This document shows, one piece after another, positions 58,150-64,000 of a stretch of 64,000 nt of DNA. The stretch lies in NCBI GenBank assembly GCA_037903355.1, contig JBAJFE010000012.1, positions 310,001-374,000 of the forward strand, in the 5' to 3' direction. The notes under the pieces were generated by a model that had not been told where the DNA came from, searched no databases, and worked only from the letters and a program-made list of their open reading frames with translations. The translations under genes and the position numbers were made by a program. Positions within the stretch are counted from its first letter, which is position 1. Each line of letters starts with the position of its first letter. Source of the stretch: Trichuris trichiura (taxonomy: Eukaryota > Nematoda > Enoplea > Trichinellida > Trichuridae).

Positions 58150-61100
58150 ATGGAGCTTTACTGCTCTTTAGTGAGACAGTAATATATCCCTTTGAAGTTT
58201 AAGACGTTGTTACTTCTCTGCTACAGACAACAAGCAAAAAATAACCCTTCGTTGTCCGATTGTGAGGAACCTGTGGAGTCTCGGAACGAGACTGTATGCA
58301 GCAAAGTATCTTGCCGTCTCGCCGGAAGCACAGTAGGATTTTTCACTAGATTAGAAATTCACGTTCTTCACACTGTAGTACTTTGCATGCGTCAATACGT
58401 TGAGTTGAATTATATAACAGTGCATGAACGCCGATGTCTATGCAAAAGTTTCAATTCATTGTTAGTGTGTATTAATAGTTGCTGACTGTTTTTTATTACG
58501 CGAAGGCGTTTTTAAAATTTCTAACCAAGATTGCACAGCCTGCAATGTTGTCCACTTTAGTCCACACAGCAAAGCCAGGTGTCGCATACTTCTGTTGGAA
58601 AGAAATACAAGGAGATGGCCAACACTTCAGCGGACAGGTATAACAAGTATACGTATCCATTAGGTCTCAACCTAACGTTTTCTTCTTTGTAATAACAGAT
58701 TTAAAGAGGAGCAACTGCTTCATCAAATGGGAAGCCTTTTTCCTAAACTTGGTATCGCGGAAATGAAGCTTGCCAAGTCGTTAAAACAGCTGTTAGCAAA
58801 ATTCCTCTTGTTAGACGTTTTTATGTAGATAAAAAAGTGTATACTAGGCATAATGCGCGTCGCCCTCAAGTCACTGAGACCGTTGCGAAGGCGAGAGATG
58901 CGGTATCCTTTAAGAATTCTGTTTAAACGTTTTAACACCTTGCTTACATATTTAAATTAGAACAACCAGCTAATAAAGCAGAACGCAGCTGCTGTTCCAC
59001 CATCTTTGTCTGACGTTACTGTTCAAGCGATCAATTATTTCTACGTAAAAGATCCTATGAAAAAGTGAGCTAACATATATACTGAAATTAGCATGTTTCG
59101 TCTATGTTTCACTTAACCAAAGGTGGAAGGTGGAAGACAGGACAAGCCAGTGGTTTACCGAGGATGACAAAAGAGAATTTATGAAGAAGTTCAAGCAGTA
59201 CGGCAAATCATTTGGTACTATTGCAAGTTTTATTCCGAACAAGGTTACTTTGATCATCCTTCTCCTCCGTATGTTGCATTTTTGCCGGCTTTAGTCGGAA
59301 AGTGACTGCGTCAAATATTACAATTTCAACAAGCACAGTGAAGACCTGAGGGCAATAAGAAAAGGAAAGAAGCCTGATCACCGAAAGCCAAAAGTCCCAG
59401 ATTTCGTAAGTCCACTTTTCTTTTGAGTTACTACGGAATACGTTTTAATTCAATAGTGTATGCTAGGATTGCTTTCCGGCAATATTCTTTTTCTTTGAAA
59501 CACTGTGTTCTGAAGATAGCAAATTTTGCCTTGCCTTATCAAGGGTTTATAACAGAATTTAGTTTGCATACGCTGCCTCCTATGCTTTGTTATTCGGCAC
59601 ATATCAAGCAATAAGCTTTCCAAAGCCGATTTTTCTTGTCAGCGAAATTTGCTTTACTCTTACAGGGCGCAAAAGGGATCATTTCAGCTCATCCAACTTG
59701 GAGAGTCCTTTCCCCTTGCATTTTTTTGTTGAATCAGCAGCGCGCTTAAGTAGACTACTGTGCATAGTTTCACATTATGGAATTTTCAAAAGCATTACTT
59801 ACTACTGATTAACCGCTTGCGAATATATGGGTGCCTATTTAGAGGAACCGTTTAACACATATTTCAAGTTATCAGAATCTGCACTTCTTATCATATTTAT
59901 GCGTTGCTCTCAAAATCTTGATTTACCTAAAGTTCAGAGACTTGAAAAGCTGAGTAGGTCAAATCGTGAAGGGCAAAACAAAGTAGTAAAATTTTTGAAT
60001 AAGTCATAGACTGAATAGGAAAAAATCGTGAATGAAAAACATTATATTAACGGTTTTACGTAAGGCGTTGCAACCCTAATAGCGTTTTTTCATTGGTCTT
60101 GCCGCCTTTAGATTACTGTAGAGGAGATCTTGGGCATTGCTGGTTGACCTGATTTTTTATTTATCTTCATACGAAAACCGTTACGGTTGAAACGTGCCTA
60201 ATATTTAACAGCTATAAATGCGGAGCAGCCTCTCAGTAGCTGCCTACAATACATACTGAGTCGCAAGCAGTTCTGGCCCGCTCAGTTTTTCATCGATCCT
60301 GAATGTCAGCCCGTTCAAAATTTTCACCCATTCAATATTTCTTTCTATTTAGGTTTTAACTGATTCTCAAATCTGGCCGATTCAGGAATTTTACCTTTCG
60401 GAATTTTTACGCATAGAAAATTTCGACGCATTCAAGGATTTTAGGACTTCTTCATTCGTTTGGTATTTTAATTGTTCAGGATTACGACTGGCGTCGTTTA
60501 TTTGGATAGTTAGAAGGAGTTTAGTTTAATCAACGTTTCATGATCTTTTGTTGCCCTGTACCTATAGTAACAAGCTCGTCTAAAGTTTTAGTCATTCAAA
60601 ACCCGTGGATTAACATTGCGCATCTTATTCATAGATGGAATATCTTTTGGCGGAGTAAACTTCGTACTGCTGAGAAGAAGAGCAAAGCTCTTTCAGCAGA
60701 GAATATACTAGTCTTCTCCCGTTAAGAATGCGTTTATGGCGAGAGCAGATAAATCCTGAAAGCTTTTTTTGACAGTGCACAGTTAAATGTTTGAAAATAA
60801 TTTACGAACTTGACTACTAATCATTTTGTTGCTTATCCAATTTTATATATTTTCTTTGCCACCCGTTTCATTTCGTTTATCCATTTGTTTTTTAAGGGTT
60901 TTTATATTAGTGTTCATGGTCTTTTGCCTTACAGTTGCTTCGAGGCTATTTTCGTAATGTATTTTCATTTAAGCTCATGTCTCCTCTCCTTTAGGCTGCC
61001 CATCTGTTTCGCGTCTTACCAGTTTCACTTTTCGTTATCGCTGAAGTGGGCAGGGCTTCATTTGTCCCAAAACGTCTGCCCATTATTTTCATTTGACATC

Positions 61101-64000
61101 TGCATCAACACGGGAAAATTATTTTCATGGATACTAACATAGTTTCTGCAAAATAAGAGACAGAAAAAATCAGTTTGTATCTTCCGTATTTATTATCGTG
61201 ATATGCTTACTTACATTTTGGGTGCTACACGTTTTGTTGATGTTCATTTGTTAAGCATACAGGATGCATATGAGTTTACTGAATTAAAACGCTACTTCAC
61301 TGCTCTCTTCTATGTCCTACGAGAGTTGAATGAATGCATACTGAACCGTGTGCACAGGATTTCTTCACATTACTCATTCAAAGCTCAAGATTTAAAATTC
61401 TTAAGCTCTAACACAGTACAAGCTACTACAGCTGATGAGCGTACGTAATGAATGCTGTTAATGACGGGTGCGACTTCATGATTTTGGCAAAACAGTAGAC
61501 GCTTTTACCCTTTTGTTGATGGCGTAATAAGTTTTCCATGTTCAATATTTTGTGTTAATAAGATGTGCTGCGCAAGTATATACTTATATATACATAGTAT
61601 TAAGCGTCATAAATAAACTACAACCACCTTATGTGTGCAGGAGAAAATATGCAGGTCATGTATAAATTATTGTATACGTGGTACCTCTTAGTACTAGTTG
61701 CCTTAGGCACGAAGCCCTGGCTGTGCTGCATTGTTATTCTGCATTTGCCTGTTACCTCTAACACTGAGTTAACATGTTTCAGTCGCGGAATATTCGTCTA
61801 CCGCTAAGCGGAATGTCAACGAAGAGTCCCCGGTAAGCCCACAGAGGGTGAGAGTAGCAAATGCAGTCTACATTAAATATTCTTTTTTAGTCCTGTATTG
61901 CTACCACGTCAGTACGGTAAGACTAGAACAATTTGACTGGATTTCCCTGTATGCTAAATATTTTCATGCGCCTTTAGAGAATTACAGAACGTGCTCCAAC
62001 TGCAGCATGCGTATAGCGCTCAGCGATCAGGGTGTTATTACCCGATCTTCAATAAACTCTCAGAATTCTGTGGAAGTAGTGCGCAACAGTAGCGTGCAAA
62101 ACAGTTCAGGCGACCCTTGCAACCGCTGTCGCAAAATGTTCTTCAGAAAGCGATTCAGACAGGGGTAAAAATTTGAACAGAAACTTTGACAAGCTTTTCT
62201 TGAACTTGTTTTGGGTGCGTTGCAGACGGTGCCAAGTATATCAATGCGTTGGACAGCTTCGGCGCTGTTGGACAGAGAAGTCACTGCCTGCTGATTTTTC
62301 CAAGTTAGACGCGGCTATGAAACAGGGATTGCTGGCGGAGTATCGTATGTTCCTTTTTCTGTTGTCTTTTTGATTTCCTCTTTGAAACAAGACTCTTCTT
62401 CAGGCCTGAATCCGGATTCCTTTACCTCGTGTTTCAACTGTATTAAGAGGATAAAACAGAAAATAAACAATTTTTTGAATTTGTACAATGACGAAGTCAA
62501 TGATGATGAGCCATATTCATCCGCCATCAGCTGCTTTACTGAGGAGGAACAGCGCATGCTAAGAGATGGTTTGAACGGTTCGCAAAATTGCTTTTATCTA
62601 TTCGAAATTTTTAATTCAGTCTTATTCTCTGGTTGTTGCTCCTCGTGGGACGAAGTGGCCAATCAAATACCGAACAAAAGTGCAAAAGAATGCAGACGAT
62701 ACGCAAACGAAAATAAGTCGGTGATCTTTGATTGTACTTTGCTAAAAAGTGCTGTCGAGGTAATAGGAAAGCTTGTCGGTTTTCTATTGTTGAATATTGG
62801 AGTTCCATTTTTAGTCCGTCCATGAACATGCAGAAAATAACGGAGGAGAGGGGAATGGTTCAGAAACAATTGGTCTGAACTTTTTAGCCTTTTTAACGCG
62901 CTATTATTATTCGGAGTTTCATTTAGGTGCTCCGTCAGAGAATACTACCACTACAAGTGCGAAGAATGCCGAACCTGTAGCTGTGCAGCCGCCGTATACC
63001 TGTCTTAGGGCAGTTCTCAATGCCATTAGCTCAGTTGAGCCTGTCACTACCTCTGAAGAAGCGCCATGTCAAGGCGTGGAACCTTCTAGTAATCGTACTA
63101 GTCAAAATCAGGGAACCACTACTAGTGCGAAGAATGCTGAAACTGTAATTGTGCAGCCGAAGGATACCTGTGTTAGGGCAGTTCTCGCTGCTATTAGCAC
63201 AGTTGAGCCTATGGTTACCTCCGAAGAAGCACCTCGTCAACGTGTGGAACCTTCCGGTAATCACAGGAGTCCCATACTGTGCACTACTAGTAGTGCGAAG
63301 AATGCCGAACCTGTAATTGTGCAGCCGAAGGGTACCTGTGTTAGGGCAGTTCTCAATGCTGTTAGCACAGCTGAGCCTATGATTGCCACCGAAAAAGCAC
63401 CTCGTCAACCTGTGGAACCTTCCGGTAATCGTACGAGCCCAAAGCCATCCCGGAATATCAAATTTGCATTCCACCCTTCTCCGTGCGCCAAGTTGCAAGA
63501 AGAAGCAATGGCTAGTACGTCCGCCGTGACAAAACAAAACACAGATTCCAGAAGATCAACTGATGCCTCGTTTGCGTTACCAAAAGATGTTGGCTCCAAC
63601 GGTGTTGCCGCTTTATTGGAGAATGCAAGCGTAGGCCGCCAAAGTGCGGTTATGTCAACAAGCCCGTCGGAAGTGGAATCAAGTTCATTCAATGCCCGCC
63701 CTTTATTAGGCGGATGCTCAAGCATTTCTTCCGAAACGGGATCGGGCGTACACTTGAACAATTCGAATTATCTGAACAATTTTGCTACACTGCCCATTGT
63801 GCCTCTTTCGTTTGGTCCAGGGCACTCAGTGAACGATTTGTATGCAAGCGGAATATCGTCAACGACCAGTGGCGCCTTCAGAGGGCAGCCGATCGACCTT
63901 GGAAGACCCAGGCCTACACCCATCGGTAATAGTGATGACGTAATCGCTGGCCTTCCTCTTATAGTTGAATATGTTTTCAGCGGAATGCTTGTACTCAAAT
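58150..64000 (+). CDS. NCoR/SMRT-family corepressor with two SANT domains (copy 2, 5'-shortened, runs off window)
   Basis: Tandem paralogue of the gene at 36519. Exons: 58150-58178, 58227-58293, 58530-58637, 58699-58791, 58848-58902, 58961-59064, 59123-59243, 59295-59405, 61783-61832, 61891-61916, 61978-62164, 62226-62344, 62404-62577, 62620-62759, 62815-62872, 62927-63925, and 63981 onward. Apart from the first (29 nt, newly started), lengths match copy 1 to the base except two, which differ by whole codons: 104 versus 107 nt and 999 versus 669 nt. SANT1 reads FKQYGKSFGTIASFIPNK; SANT2 reads CFTEEEQRMLRDGLN and WDEVANQIPNKSAKECRRYA. The Cys zone (CSNC, CNRC, CRRCQVYQC) is retained. Upstream exons are broken, but ATG 58150 joins in phase to the next exon and could be a new start, giving a protein without the N-terminal region. 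The junction 58637/58699 has the same phase puzzle as copy 1. SANT exons look constrained; the 22-residue exon at 58227 has diverged almost completely. Confidence 0.8.
60260..60480. repeat. Degenerate CCATTCAGGATTTTGAC-type minisatellite (intron of copy 2)
   Basis: Units such as CCCGTTCAAAATTTTCACC, CCATTCAATATTTC, GGCCGATTCAGGAATTTTAC and CGCATTCAAGGATTTTAGG lie in the intron between SANT1 and the Cys-rich exons, the same intron that carries the array at 41035 in copy 1. Confidence 0.5.
62935..63440 (+). repeat. Three tandem coding repeats in corepressor copy 2
   Basis: Within exon 62927-63925 a unit of about 165-168 bp (55-56 residues) occurs three times, starting near 62942, 63117 and 63282. 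Each encodes TT.SAKNAE.V.VQP..TC[LV]RAVL.A followed by EP..[TA][TS]E[EK]AP.Q.VEPS.N. Copy 1 has a single unit (about 43080-43245). The extra 330 bp keep the frame. Confidence 0.85.

Noticed and set aside
63031..63537. 168-codon minus ORF
   Set aside because: Antisense shadow of the tandem coding repeats in corepressor copy 2; its repeated protein pattern mirrors those repeats.
1..64000. CRISPR arrays, operons, rRNA genes or prokaryotic signals
   Set aside because: None found. The spliced genes and the tRNA show eukaryotic nuclear DNA.

Overview
The window looks like nuclear DNA from a nematode, probably from the clade I group that includes whipworms. This is inferred from several observations: multi-exon genes with very short introns (many 34-60 nt), a cofactor-independent phosphoglycerate mutase, an astacin with the nematode EGF-CUB-TSP1 layout, a eukaryotic tRNA-Lys, and scattered TTAGGC-type hexamers. 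I cannot name a species. Exon models were built by hand from GT/AG signals, reading phase and remembered family motifs. No database search was run.

Layout. 1-134: the last codons of an unidentified plus-strand gene. 135-7476: mostly gene-poor DNA with tRNA-Lys(CTT) at 3329-3401 and an inverted-repeat element at 6268. 7477-8055 (-): a small heat shock protein. 8056-14066: gene-poor, with one foldback element at 10019. 14248-16385 (-): an 11-exon iPGM, divergent from a PLEKHM2/SKIP-like RUN and PH protein at 17623-23438 (+), whose largest intron (19347-21763) is filled with nested foldback elements. 23439-27374: a weak minus-strand ORF, a pyrimidine tract and decayed telomere-like repeats. 27375-29468 (+): an astacin that lacks its catalytic glutamate. 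It converges on glucosidase II beta (29575-34538, -, 16 exons), with only 106 bp between the stop codons.

36519-44498 (+) holds an NCoR/SMRT-family corepressor with two SANT domains. About 20 kb further on, 58150-64000 (+) holds a second, 5'-truncated paralogue that runs off the window. Most exon lengths are identical to the base between the two copies. The 13.6 kb between them contains a decayed MULE transposon, a SUMO-like intronless ORF, a MITE, a large foldback element and a decayed mariner-like transposase.

Functionally the genes are unrelated housekeeping and regulatory functions: glycolysis, lysosome transport, ER glycoprotein quality control, protein folding and transcriptional repression. 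They do not form one pathway. The most notable points are the tandem corepressor duplication with conserved exon lengths and extra repeat units, the putative pseudo-astacin, the SUMO-like ORF, and the large load of foldback elements sharing common end and core sequences.
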